NCBI GenBank assembly: GCA_023548195.1
Contig: JAJHZJ010000121.1
Span: 2,232,220 to 2,296,219 of the forward strand
Source: Bettongia penicillata ogilbyi
Taxonomy: Eukaryota; Chordata; Mammalia; Diprotodontia; Potoroidae
DNA: 64,000 nt
Reading direction: 5' to 3'
The translations under genes were made by a program, and so were the position numbers. Below the pieces are notes generated by a model that had not been told where the DNA came from, searched no databases, and worked only from the letters and a program-made list of their open reading frames with translations. Numbering within the stretch: position 1 is the stretch's first letter; every line of letters begins with the position of its first letter. Positions 1-10,185 of the stretch are shown here, piece by piece.

Positions 1-213
1 TGCTTCTCCAATTGCTTAAAATCCATGAATGATTCTGTATATCATAGGATCTTGAAAGTAGCATTTTCCAGACGTTTTCTTTTGAAAACTTTTGAATCAA
101 TCTACAAACCATTTTTAAGGGCCTATAACATAGATGTTATATCTTAGTAATTTTTCCTATTAATATCATCATAAACTTAGAGGGGGGAAATTTAATAAGT
201 CATCCAATATATC

Positions 214-368
214 CACCCCCCCTCACTGCAATTTACAGATGAGAAAATTGACCCTCAGAGGTTAAGTGATTTGCCCAAGGTGATACAGGTAGGTAAATGA
301 GAGAAAGGGGGTATTTAAACCCAGGTCTTCTCATCCAAAGTCTTTTTTCTTTCCACCCTGCCTCTTCA
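214..368 (-). repeat. MIR-type SINE fragment
   Basis: Reverse-oriented core 'atttacagatgagaaaattg' and 'gttaagtgatttgcccaagg' match the MIR body. The copy is diverged and truncated. Confidence 0.75.
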
Positions 369-672
369 CCTTATAATTTGTTCATAATCCCATGGATGGA
401 TATACTTATGTTTTCTACACTCATACTATCAGCAAAATCAACCCCTACAGAACTGGCTGGAAATGTACCACTATCTGTATATTATAAACATGTCTGCCAT
501 TTTTCTTTTTATCACAGTTAAGACTTAAAAAAGGAAGAAAAAATTCAAAGGCAAATATTCATCTGGTAGAAAGAGGTTAAATTAAATCCCTGAATTAGAA
601 GGCAACAAATGTCCTTATATCCTACCAATTATTAGAACATGATTTAAAAGGATAGGAAAAAGAAAAAGTTAC

Positions 673-789
673 CTGGAAGTCATCATAAGGAAAAAGCAGC
701 ATCTCACGTAAACCATCATTCAAAATTTGAGTCTTCTTCTGGACAATAACATTTTCATAGTCTAGTGGCTCAATTAGCTTTGGTTTGGC
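673..789 (-). CDS. DOCK9: DOCK9 internal coding exon (exon 2-type)
   Basis: Read on the minus strand, these 117 bases give 39 uninterrupted codons starting AKPKLIEPLDYENV and ending LLFPYDDFQ. This matches the N-terminal segment of DOCK9 (zizimin1) just before its PH domain, as I remember the family; DOCK10 and DOCK11 differ here (for example 'LLFFPSDDF' and 'LLMFPMEDI'). DOCK9 is a DOCK-D subfamily exchange factor that loads Cdc42 with GTP through a C-terminal DHR-2 domain and acts at membranes in cell morphology. The exon is framed by a pyrimidine-rich acceptor (gtttcttttctag, from 790 upward) and a GTAACT donor (672 downward), with phase 0 on both sides. No other exon of the known coding region is visible in the window. 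The next 3' exon lies to the left of position 1. Confidence 0.93.
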
Positions 790-1134
790 CTAGAAAAGAA
801 ACAAAGTAACACAGCTTGCTTTAGCAGTTGGAGTTTCTTAAGTAAGGACAATTCATTGAACTATGTAATACACCATCTGCACATTTTTCTTTCAAGAGGA
901 AAATAAATCCCTAAAAAAACCCCAATTCTGTGTTTCAATGCATAATCCATGAGTAGAAAAACATTAGGATGAATAGTAGATATTCCTATATTTTAAATCG
1001 AAAGAGAACTTGAATTTTGATGACATTTATTCATGTTTCATATACCATAAAGAAAAGTTAAAAAAAGGGAAGACCAGAAGCACAAACATAAATGTGTTCT
1101 ATTTATTCAACTTCTCCATCAGTTCTCATATTTG
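790..1134. other. Unique intronic DNA next to DOCK9 exon
   Basis: AT-rich single-copy DNA. It holds the polypyrimidine tract of the DOCK9 acceptor at its left edge and nothing else recognisable. Confidence 0.5.
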
Positions 1135-1400
1135 TCCATTACTCTCTATTTCCACCACTGCCACCCTACTATAGATCTCACCACCTCACCCAACAGGCTC
1201 ACCCACTCTAACTATCCTCCCTCTAAATTATCCTTCATATAGTCACCAAAATAACCTTTCACTAGATTTCAAACTATGTGGAGGGCAATAAGGCATTAGA
1301 AGACTGGAAAGGTAGTAATTGACCAGGTTATGAAGGTATTCAAAGCCTTCCACAACCTGACCTCTATCTGCCTTTTCAGCTGTTTCTCTCATTCTTCTCA
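1135..1400 (+). repeat. L2 mosaic fragments
   Basis: Pieces resembling the L2 3' region in plus orientation (about 1135-1260 and 1340-1400) flank a short piece in the opposite orientation (about 1295-1338, 'gactggaaaggtag...ccaggttatgaagg'). The arrangement looks like two overlapping old L2 insertions. Confidence 0.5.
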
Positions 1401-1734
1401 TCTGCACAGGAGAAGTAGTATGAAGGATGTCCTCAGGGAATTGTACAACAGGAAAAGTAGATGGAAGTCATGTTACAAGAGCTAAGGAAAGTGTCTGCAC
1501 AGCTGAGGTGCTTCACTGGTTCCCATGTGATGTCACAAAAATGACAGAAGGATTCTCTTTCAAGTTGGGCAGACCTCCTCAAGCAGATTTGCACTTGGAA
1601 AAGAGCTGAACAGGACAGACAGACAAGGGTAGGCTAGGATCTTCCTTGCTGAAAGGAGCAATGGTATAAAAAAAATCACAGATTCACGGGAAGGAGCATT
1701 GAAGCATGTTCCCTTACTTTCCCACTACCACCCT

Positions 1735-1985
1735 ACTCCAACTTCAGCCAAGATAGTCTTCCCAGAACAGGTCTGGAGTACTCTCTCTGCCTCAGCTCAT
1801 GCCCTTCTCCCCTCCACCTTCTTTACCTGACTCTCCTATCTTTCAAGAACTAGCTCAAAATGTAATCCTCGTAGGTTATAACTGACTGAGAGTCAAGAAA
1901 CATGGGTTAAAATCTCTGCTGTGACATCTCTGGTTTTGTGACCATGGACAAGTCACTTTTCTCACCTGTAAAATGATAAAACGTT
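1735..1985 (+). repeat. L2 fragment interrupted by a MIR
   Basis: Positions 1735-1875 resemble the L2 3' region ('tctttcaagaactagctcaaaatg'). At about 1880-1985 a plus-strand MIR-like segment follows ('gtgaccatggacaagtcactt'). Confidence 0.5.
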
Positions 1986-2775
1986 CCCAACATATAAATG
2001 GCCAAAAGCCATGAACAGAGTTCTTGAAGAAACAAACTTTTAATAACTGAGTTGAAACAACTGTTCAAAGTTTCTAATAATCAGAAAAAAAATGAAAAAA
2101 CTTTGAGTTAATCACTTCAAACATATAAAAAAACTCAACAATTAGGAAGTTATAAAGAAACAGACCCTTAAGACACTATTAGTGGAGCTACAAATTGGTA
2201 TAATCTTTCCAAAAAATGACCTGTACATTATATTACAATATTATATTTATATTTATTATATTAATATTATATTACAATACAAGAAGAATTATAAAATGTA
2301 TCATGCCTTTCCATTCACTGTTCCTCCTGCTAGGAGAATGTAAGTAAAAGGTGGGGAGAGATATAGTTGCACAAAAATATTTATCTTGGCCTTATTTATA
2401 ATAGCAACAAAAAATTAGGGGATGATGGGTTACTTTGTACTATATCTCTTTATTATTCTTCTATAGAAATGACAACTATAAAAGATTGAAAGAAACTGGG
2501 AAATGATTATACTAAGCAACAGAGACACAGACTTGACCATGACTAACCTGATGAAGACACAGGAAAAGAAAAAGTCTGAATGGAAATATATGGAAATATA
2601 GCTAGTTAAATCTACTTATACTGACGCAGATAGATTCTTATGAAATTTGGTCTAATTCCCATCTTAATTATTTAATTGATAGGACAAAATATTATTCTGA
2701 AAAAATAAAATAGACTGGGAGTACCTACTTTGCATATTTGTGAGGAAATGTCTTTGTAAACTTTAAAAATGGGCA
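1986..2775. other. AT-rich unique stretch
   Basis: No gene or clear mobile element is visible. A 60-bp A+T-only segment (about 2225-2285, ATATTATATT-type) is present. Confidence 0.5.
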
Positions 2776-3090
2776 CAGTCAACAAATATTTATTAAATGC
2801 CTACTATGTGCCAGACCCTGCACAGAGTACAGGAAATACAAGGAAAAACAAAAAACAGCATCTGTTTTCAAGGAACTCACATTCTAACGGGGAAGACAAA
2901 ATGAAAACAATTACGTCCATACAAGTTATAAATAGGATGTACTGGAAATACCAAACAAAAGAAAGGCACTGGAATTAAGGGGGCTCAGGAACAGCTTCCT
3001 GCAGAAAGTGGGGTTTTAGCCGGGACCTTAGGGAAGCCAAGGAGGTCAAGGTAGAAAGGAGGGGTATGGAGGACATTCTCGGGATCAGGG
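2776..3090 (-). repeat. L2 3' end, minus strand
   Basis: Starts 'tcaacaaatatttattaaatgcc' and continues through the L2 3' UTR signatures 'ctactatgtgcca', 'ggaactcacattctaa' and 'cactggaattaag' in antisense orientation. Confidence 0.85.
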
Positions 3091-3109
3091 TTAGACTTGT
3101 GATTTCATT

Positions 3110-3347
3110 GATTTAGAGTGGCAGGGGGGGAGGGGGGAACGGACCTGCCACCTCAAGGTCACATGAGGGCTTCTAGGTCCTTGGGTGTGGCCTTGTAACT
3201 GAGTTCAAGTTTACAGAACAAATCCTTTCGTTAAGGATGCCCTTAATGTTGTTTTGTGAAGTTTGGATGCAATTCAAGGGCAGCACTTGAGGACCTAAAG
3301 GGCCACACGCAGCCTCAAGGCCGAAGGTTCCCCATCTCTGATTTAGA
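3110..3347. mobile_element. Palindromic hAT-type MITE with 8-bp TSD
   Basis: A roughly 220-bp element whose two halves are long imperfect inverted repeats: 'ttctaggtccttgggtgtggcc' on the left matches the complement of 'gcagcacttgaggacctaaa' on the right. It is flanked by gatttaga at 3110-3117 and again at 3340-3347. An 8-bp target duplication and a 'ggttccccat' terminus are typical of hAT/Charlie-like DNA transposons. It has no coding capacity, so it is non-autonomous. Confidence 0.75.
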
Positions 3348-3389
3348 CCTTCCTCGGCCAATGGAGGCCAGTGCCTTCTCTATCAACTC

Positions 3390-3525
3390 ATAATCTTAGA
3401 GAATTGCTTAAGAAGTGAGAGGTTAAGTTACTGACTCAGAGTCATAGAGCCAGTGTAGCAAAGGCTGGACTTTCACCCAAATCTACCTAACTCTGAAGCC
3501 AGCTCTCTATCTAGTAAACAACTTG
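3390..3525 (-). repeat. MIR-type SINE
   Basis: Antisense MIR core ('agaggttaagttactgactcag') and tail ('aagccagctctctatctag'). Confidence 0.65.
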
Positions 3526-3552
3526 GTTTTTACAGAAACTATAGCCATTTCT

Positions 3553-3680
3553 CTGTCTTCTACTTATAAACTCCCGGACGGCAGGAACTCATGTCTTGTA
3601 CATTTTGGTGGCCCTGACTATACTTGGCATTGCGCTTTGCATGCCTTAAGTGTTTCCTAAATATTTGTTGAATGAAAGTA
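3553..3680 (+). repeat. L2 3' terminus, plus strand
   Basis: Sense L2 3' end: 'aaactcccggacggcaggaac', then 'acttggcattgcgctttgca', and the terminal 'aaatatttgttgaatgaa'. Confidence 0.8.
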
Positions 3681-4241
3681 TCTACCTGCCTCTTCCTCTA
3701 ATGAGAGCCCTTTTCTTACCTAACTAAAATTCGAAAGAAAAATTCTCCATCAAGAAAGTTTTTTTTTAAATAAATGGGTAGCCTTCATTTAATACTGCAG
3801 AGGCAAGCGGTTTTTAGCAAACTCTGTCACATGAATCCTATTCTCCTATTCCATTAAAAAAAAAGGCCCTGTGTCCCAATGAGGGAAAAAAAATTTAGTC
3901 CCTGAGGGTAATGAAATCATTTAAGAAAGTGATTACTGAAAATAAATGGTTACAGAAAAAGACTTCCTTCTAAAAATATTAATACTTTAATACCTTGTTC
4001 TAATCAAATGATCACAAATGTAATACGAAGATAAAAATCCCATATTAAAGATTTTGTTCTCTCTCTCTCCTCCCCCTCCCTCGCTCCCTCCCATCCTTCC
4101 CACACTCCTCTACCTCAAGTATTACTGTCACTTTTGGTTAAGTTTTCTACCAACTTTGAAAAACTTTACACTTCTACTTTTAAATTCCTAATTTTTTTTG
4201 TATTTGCTCCCTCAAATTTTCTTCAAGAAAATTTCACTCAC
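3681..4241. other. Unique intronic DNA with short CT tract
   Basis: Contains a C+T-rich run at about 4056-4100. No repeat family or coding potential is recognised. Confidence 0.45.
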
Positions 4242-4388
4242 CAAGGCTGTACAATTTGTTACCATAATCTGAACAGTCAGAGAGATCCAGCTAAGAGATA
4301 AGGAACAGAAAATCCAGCCCTTACTTAGCAACAGGGGGGCTTCTTCCTCTCTACTTGAATACACAGTTGCCTGGCAGCCAATTCCCAT
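4242..4388 (-). CDS. Candidate alternative 5' exon, 49 codons
   Basis: Minus-strand ATG at 4388 (directly after an in-frame TAG) opens 49 codons starting MGIGCQATVYSS. The frame ends in phase 0 at a consensus donor TTG|GTGAGT, with the intron starting at 4241. A second in-frame ATG at 4265 in good context (A at -3, G at +4) would give only eight residues. A glycine after the first methionine could allow N-myristoylation, but that is speculative. The region 4240-4700 is repeat-free. It could equally be a chance frame. Confidence 0.18.
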
Positions 4389-4984
4389 CTAAAAACGACC
4401 AGAAAACAAAAAGACTAGACTACACACGTATGTCAAAAAATTTGCTTTTGGTGCAAAGGCAAATCACTCATTTTATGAGTGCATCATAATATCCTTACGA
4501 GGAACTAGCAGCATGAGAAAAGCGGCTTTTGAATCCAGGAAAGTGTCAACTGTTGAAAACTGCCAGGTGCTGGAATGAAGTTACAGCACATACAGGGGGA
4601 GGGGATGCCAACTAGTTGTATTGGTGGCAGCTGTCAAATGTTGGGTAAAAGACTGCTCCACAAGCCTCTTGGATCCCATTAAGTGCAATGCTTCCTATTT
4701 TATAAAGTTAATGTGTCATGTAATTTGTTAAATTGGGGATGCTGTTCATTGAATTTCTGCTAGTAAGGAATATCTAAACTGTTCTCATCATTAAAAAGGT
4801 AGGAAATGTTTTGGAAAATTTCCCAATATGTTAATGAGCAATATTCCTTTATCAAGTAAAATTACTGATCACCTGTACTGAGTAAATACTAGGGGAGTAC
4901 AAGACACATAAGAACCGATAAAATTTAATTGATGAATAATATCTGTTAAGTGAGATTATGGACTAAAAATGTGAGTTAAATGAC
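4389..4984. other. Repeat-free unique DNA
   Basis: Single-copy sequence directly upstream (minus strand) of the 4242-4388 candidate exon. It holds a CAGCTGTCAA E-box/homeodomain-like site near 4629 and a CATAAAA stretch (minus strand) near 4480. No coding signal is seen. Confidence 0.4.
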
Positions 4985-5110
4985 CATGGGATCATAGATC
5001 TAGAGATTGAAAGGTAATCAGAGGCCTGCGTAAGTCTAACTCCATCATTTTAGAGAGGAGGGAAGAAAGGCTTAGAGAAAGTGCGAAGCCCAAAGAGCAC
5101 AGGTAGATAA
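4985..5110. repeat. SINE-like repeat ('ggatcatagat' type)
   Basis: Begins 'gggatcatagatctagagattg' and continues toward 'ccatcattttagagaggag'. Three related copies lie at 19912, 50285 and 62280. I do not assign a family name. Confidence 0.6.
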
Positions 5111-5134
5111 GCATCAGGGAATAGTAATAGTTTG

Positions 5135-5297
5135 TTATAATCATTTCAGTTCATTTGGGTTATTTTTGGCAAAGATACTAGAATGGTTTGCCATTTGCCC
5201 AAGGTCACACAGCTAGTAAATTGTCTGAGGCCAGATATGAATTCAAATCCTCCTGACTCCAGGACCAGCACTGTATTCATTGCACCATCTATCTACA
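5135..5297 (-). repeat. WSINE1-like SINE, internally deleted
   Basis: Antisense copy: 'ttggcaaagatactagaatgg' joins directly to 'gcccaaggtcacacagctag', missing the usual middle segment. Confidence 0.85.
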
Positions 5298-5334
5298 CTT
5301 ATACCATAAGTTCTTTAAGGGGCAGGAGCCCAAT

Positions 5335-5510
5335 CTTCTCATTTGCAAAATGAGGGGGGCTGGGTTGGATGACCTTTAGGTTCCTTCTAGCTCTAAATCT
5401 CTGGATTATCCAATTTATGTAGTCTTGGACAAGCCACAGCTTGTTCTCTATTCCTCAGTTTCCTCATCTGTTAAAAAAAGGGAGCTGAACTAGATCATCA
5501 CCTTTCTATG
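5335..5510 (+). repeat. Two SINE 3' ends in tandem
   Basis: Two partial copies of the 'cctcatctgtaaaatgagg...ggatgacctttaggttcc' type SINE tail follow one another in the same orientation. Confidence 0.6.
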
Positions 5511-5621
5511 ACCTATTCCTGTCTTATATAAATAATTAAGTGCTGATGTAATAGGCCTACTTACCACCTTCACACACAAAACACTAAAGCTGCTTTTCTT
5601 CTAACCCACTTTAATCCACCA

Positions 5622-5880
5622 TGCATTTCTTAAGCACCTACTGTATGCTGAACACCGAGATTTCAAAGATAAAAGACTTGTAAATAAGACAAAGGATGAA
5701 TAAAATGTTACTACTACATATCAGTCAATAAACATTTATTAAGCACCTATCATGTGGGAAAAGACAGTCCCTGTCCTCATCAGGGCAGATAGAGAAACAG
5801 AACTTAGGAAAGGGAGGGATAGTAGTTTCAAAAAAGGAGAATATTTAAGAAAAGAGCTATAAAGAGTTAAGTGCAAGGAA
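5622..5880 (-). repeat. L2 3' ends, minus strand (two copies)
   Basis: Two L2 antisense starts, at about 5622 ('cttaagcacctactgtatgc') and 5724 ('tcagtcaataaacatttatt'). The second continues into 'cagtccctgtcctcat'. Confidence 0.8.
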
Positions 5881-5904
5881 TGACGATGATGATGATGATA
5901 TTGA

Positions 5905-6055
5905 CATTTCCTTTTAAGGTTTCAAAGGGTTTTCCATATCTCATCTCATGCGATCCTCACAACTCTGGAAGGCAAATGCAACAGGTATTATTTTCCTCAT
6001 TTTGCACATGAGAAAACTGGGGCTTACAGAGGTTATGTCATTTGCCCATGTAGCT
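5905..6055 (-). repeat. THER1/MIR-type SINE after a GAT repeat
   Basis: Follows a short (GAT)n run at 5882-5900. Antisense body 'gatcctcacaactctggaagg', then 'cattttgcacatgagaaaac'. Confidence 0.7.
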
Positions 6056-6290
6056 GATTGTCCTTCGTTCTCAAAGAGGACCATGATGCCATGACATGAA
6101 AGTCAATTGGACTGAAGTGAGGGAGAGCTATGCAAAGTTACCAGACTCACGTTCTCCTCCAGAGCCTTCTAGGTCTAGTGGCCAGATATAGATCAGATGA
6201 CTGGAGATATCCCATGATCACACAGCTGGTAACTGTTGGGGTCAGGAATTAAGGTCCCTCCTGACTAGTTCTGACATTCTTTCCCACTAC
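6056..6290 (-). repeat. SINE-B, marsupial type, minus strand
   Basis: Starts 'gattgtccttcgttctcaaag' and contains 'agtcaattggactgaagtgag' and 'ccagagccttctaggtctag'. It is the same family as copies at 7490, 29635, 38090 and 54681/55307. Confidence 0.8.
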
Positions 6291-7119
6291 AACCTACTTG
6301 CCAAGTGTATAGACAGAAGATATATTCAGTATTCCAAGGTGGCCTGGAAAGGAAATTAGTAGCAAAGGGTCAAGGACCTGGCTTTGAAGGAGTGCCTACA
6401 CAGCATTCTGAAGATAAAATGAAAGTGATCAAGGGGACAGATGAGAAGGATGGCTTTGAGCCTTGATAAAAGAAACACCAAAGCTTAAGTGAAGAGTGCC
6501 CTTCATCGTAGGTCAAATATTTACGCACAGACACAAACATAATCCAACCCACCAGTCCCCCTCCAACCAACCCTTCCTAAAAAAAAAAAAAAAAAGATCA
6601 ACAGCACAGTAACCGCTCAGTGTCCCAGCACACTAGAGCTTTGACAGGAACCCAGAGAGGATAATTCTAAAATGTCCTGCCAATTAATTACTCTTTTATA
6701 ATCTTTGACTTCTCTCCAACTATCATTCATTTTCCCCTTTCAAATCTATTTGCTGCTCTTGGTCGGGCTACATGATACTTAGGAGTATAAAATGTCCATA
6801 TTCTAAATCAATTTCCAGGGTATCACAACTCTGGGAAAACTACAGATGCTCTCAGACAAAACCAGACTCAGGCTACGTCGACACGCTCAGTCGTTCAACC
6901 ATTTTGGCTACGTGAAAAGCCAACAGACGGTGATATGTAACAGCTATGATTTATTCATCTCCTTAAGTGAAATTCCTCAGACTTAACCATTCTTCTGACA
7001 AGCTGACTGCCCGTAAAACTTCTATATTTGGTCCAATCACCACCTTCTCTTACTTCTCCCCATGTCTCATTTCCAACAAGGCACAGTCAGGCTGAAAATG
7101 CTAATGCTGTTGTTTTCAA
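6291..7119. other. Unique DNA with poly-A run
   Basis: A homopolymer A run lies at 6579-6595. Otherwise no gene or repeat family is recognised. Short frames here have no family resemblance. Confidence 0.45.
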
Positions 7120-7260
7120 CACAATTCAATCAATCATGCAATTTATTAAGCACCTACCACATGCAAGGATATACAAAAATAAAAGTGCCGTTCCCCACAA
7201 GTTTCATTTTTTACAGGAGCAGAAAACGGAACAACATTTATACCTGTAAGGAAAAAGGAG
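7120..7260 (-). repeat. L2 3' end, minus strand
   Basis: 'tcaatcaatcatgcaatttatt', 'aagcacctaccacatgcaag' and following sequence in the L2 antisense order; heavily decayed beyond 7190. Confidence 0.75.
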
Positions 7261-7489
7261 CTAGCAAATATAATGGATATTTGCCTTAAACCTAAGAAGG
7301 AATATAAATCTTTAGCTCAACAGAATTACAGGTTTCATTTGAACCTCCCATGGGATTACAAATTCAATTAATATCCCTCACTATGTCAAAATACAAATCT
7401 TTTTCACTTCATACGGAAACAATACAAGTTAGAATTACCACCGACCTAACTGATACCCAAACTGCGGTCATATAAAGACAGAACACATG

Positions 7490-7725
7490 TCGTTCATCTT
7501 TCATTTTTGAAGAGGACAAACAATATTGCTGGGTGATGTCTTAACTTTTGAGTGAACTGGAGTTAAGTGAGGCACAGAGTCATCCACCTCAAGCTCTCTT
7601 CCAGAGTCATCAAAGTCCAGTGGCAAAACAAAAGTGATGGTCTGGGATACAATGGATGACCTTGGTGTCTTTGATGTCTGATCAAGTTCTAAGTGCTCCA
7701 CTTTAGTCAGTTTCATGGATGTTGG
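7490..7725 (-). repeat. SINE-B, marsupial type, minus strand
   Basis: 'tttttgaagaggacaaaca', 'gtgatgtcttaacttttgag', 'aagtccagtggcaaaac' and 'accttggtgtctttgatg' follow in the order seen in other copies, but this copy keeps more of the head. Confidence 0.8.
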
Positions 7726-7794
7726 AATAAATGAAGAAAAGATAATTTCTAAAAGTAGTTATAGATGATGAGTCCATGGTGCCTGACTGAATTA

Positions 7795-7876
7795 ATGTCA
7801 GTCTGACACCACATATGTATGTGTGATCTCTCTCTCTGCGTGTACACACGTACACACACACACACAGACACATACA
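7795..7876. repeat. TG/CT/CA microsatellite cluster
   Basis: Short runs of alternating TG, CT and CA dinucleotides, with (CA)n at about 7850-7866. Confidence 0.8.
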
Positions 7877-8069
7877 CACTCAACAGCTCTAGGAATACTA
7901 GATGGGATACTAGATCCAAATGATTAGTACTGAAAGTACAAGTCAAGTGATGAAGTGGGGGAGGGAGAGAAGGGAGAGACCACTCCAAAAAATATATTCC
8001 TTCCCTCCATCCCCAAAATTTTGGGTAAGCATGGGAAACAAGGAAGAGAGGCAGATGCTGTCTCTTTGG

Positions 8070-8165
8070 CTAGAATATAAACTCCTTGAATAGGGATTGT
8101 TTTCATTGTCACTCTGAATCCTTAGCACCTTGCACACAATAAGCATTTAAGAAGTTATTTTTGAT
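8070..8165 (+). repeat. L2-like 3' end, plus strand
   Basis: 'aatataaactccttgaatagg' followed by 'ccttagcaccttgcacacaat' matches the L2 3' terminus in sense orientation. Confidence 0.6.
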
Positions 8166-8493
8166 TAACTGGATACTAGCTTGACTCTGAAAACGTCCCC
8201 TTCTATATAGTCTAGCCCTGCAAACTTAGAAATGGAATGGAGACCATGATGCAGAGGATGACGAGGCTGAAGATCAGGTCATAAGATAAGGTGATAAAGA
8301 GATAAAACATCACCTTCACACTTGAAAATACATATTTTCTTTCTTTCTTTTTCCTTTTAGATACAGACCCTCCAACAACTGATGAAAACATGATGACAAC
8401 ATGTCATCATGCAACATTACCAGCTGCTGCAAGTGTCCTTTTCTAGATTGTTGAAGTGGGGGAAAGACGGATAGAGTTTCATAATTCCTTTCT

Positions 8494-9175
8494 GGGAGCA
8501 AACTTTTTTTTTTTAACTTTTTATTTATTTATTTATTTAAATGTTCTACAATCACTACCATAAAACTTAGATTTTTACCCCCCTCAACTACCCCTTACCA
8601 CCCCCCTTCCTCCCCAAGATGGCATACAATTCTATACAGGATCTACATATACTTTCCTATTGAACGCATTTTCACTATAGTCATGCTGTGTAGACCAACT
8701 AAAATAAATGGAAGAAATCATATAACAAATCAAAACATAATACACACACACACACACATGATCTGCTACATTCTGCAAATGAATTCCATAGTTCTTTCTC
8801 TGAGTGTGGAAGGCATTTTGCCTTAGAAAATTTTTTTTTAAGTTCTTGCATTATTACGAAGTTCCAAGTCTACCAGAAAAGCTCTCACACACTGTGGTCG
8901 CTGCTGTGCACGAAGTTCTCCTGGTTCTGCTCCTTTCACTCAGCATCAGATCATATAAGTCCTTCCAGGCCTCTCTGAAGACTTGGTCATCATTTCTTAT
9001 GGCGCAATAGTACTCCATTATATTCATATACCATAATTTATTCAGTCATTCCCCAACTGATGGGCATCCCTTTGATTTCCAGTTTTGGGCAACTACAAAG
9101 AGAGCTACTATAAATATTTTTGTACATGTGGGACCCTTTCCCATTTTTATGATCTCTTGGGGAGCAAACTTTTTT
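8494..9175 (-). mobile_element. 5'-truncated L1 insertion with 16-bp TSD
   Basis: The insert (8510-9159) is antisense: a T-rich run at its left is the L1 poly-A tail. The right part has L1 3' signatures ('tactccattatattcatatacc', 'actgatgggcatccctttga', 'aaatatttttgtacatgtgg'). GGGAGCAAAC plus six T is repeated exactly at 8494-8509 and 9160-9175, the target-site duplication of target-primed insertion. The perfect duplication suggests a relatively recent event. No intact reading frame remains. The 3' UTR contains a (CA)n run at 8742-8758. Confidence 0.88.
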
Positions 9176-9474
9176 AAAAGAAAAAAAAATGGAATATGTC
9201 CACAAATAAAAGTCACATTTTTAACTTTTGTATTTTAAGGGAAAAAAAGAGGAAATCCTCAATATAAACCACTAGCTTGAATTTAGAAGCAGTCTTGAAA
9301 TCTCTTTTCCTGAACACTAAACCACAACAAGTCAGGGATTTCTGAGAATGTTTCAAAGAATGTAAAATGAACACCAAGCTCTCTAGACAACTAAATATAT
9401 TTCCCTTCGTGCTATAAAAAGTTCTATTGTGTGGAGAAGAGACTAACCCAAAGAATGACATGGCTTTGAGGAGT

Positions 9475-9640
9475 TTTTTTTTTTAATTTCGTTAAATGTA
9501 ATTGTTTTTCAATTAATAAGTATTTGTTTTCTCCCTCCCACTTTACTTCTCAACCACTGAAAAAGAAGAAAAAGAAAACCTGTTTGCAATAAATACATCA
9601 TTAAGCCCAGCAAATTCCTGCATTGGCCAACGTGACTTTT
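9475..9640 (-). repeat. L1 3' UTR fragment, minus strand
   Basis: T-rich start, 'ttttcaattaataagtatttg', then an A/G-rich 'actgaaaaagaagaaaaag' block. Similar material starts the L1 at 33955. Confidence 0.55.
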
Positions 9641-9714
9641 TCTATCGCAAATACCAATATGCTGGATCAGTTTTTAAGCAACACCACAAAGGCTGTGAAT
9701 AAATTGTCATTGAG

Positions 9715-9830
9715 AGGCAGATAAAGGGCTGCTTTGGAGTCCCAAAGATCTGGGTTTAAATCCTACCCTCTGATCCATACTAGCTGCGTTACGTTAAAGT
9801 TTTGACTTAGCTTCTCTTTATTCCAGAAAA
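9715..9830 (+). repeat. MIR-type SINE
   Basis: Sense 'agatctgggtttaaatcctac' and 'actagctgcgttac' with decayed tail. Confidence 0.6.
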
Positions 9831-9944
9831 CTCTTTAGGCCTATAAAGTTAGAAAGGAGTTGATCTGAATCTGCAAAGGGTTTCCACACCAGGAATTCCT
9901 TATACAGGTGAAACCACAGGTTCAAGCAAGTTTGGAGGCAGGAG

Positions 9945-10185
9945 GTTAAGAATCAGAGCACCAAGCCTGGAATCAGGAAGACCTGAGTTCAAATGTAGCC
10001 TCAAACACTTACTAGTTGTGTGACCCTGGACAAGTCACTTAATCCCATTTGCCTCAGTTTCCTCATCTGCAAAATGAGCTGCAATGGAAATGGAAATGGC
10101 AAGGCACTCCAGTATCCTTGCCAAGAAAAACCCTAAATGAGGTCACAAAGAGTTGTAAACAACTGGAAAATGACTGACCACAACA
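9945..10185 (+). repeat. WSINE1-like SINE, near full length
   Basis: Sense copy with box-B-like 'gttcaaatg', 'gtgaccctggacaagtcactt', 'caaggcactccagtatccttg' and 'aggtcacaaagagttgt'. RNA polymerase III-type SINE, not a gene. Confidence 0.9.
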
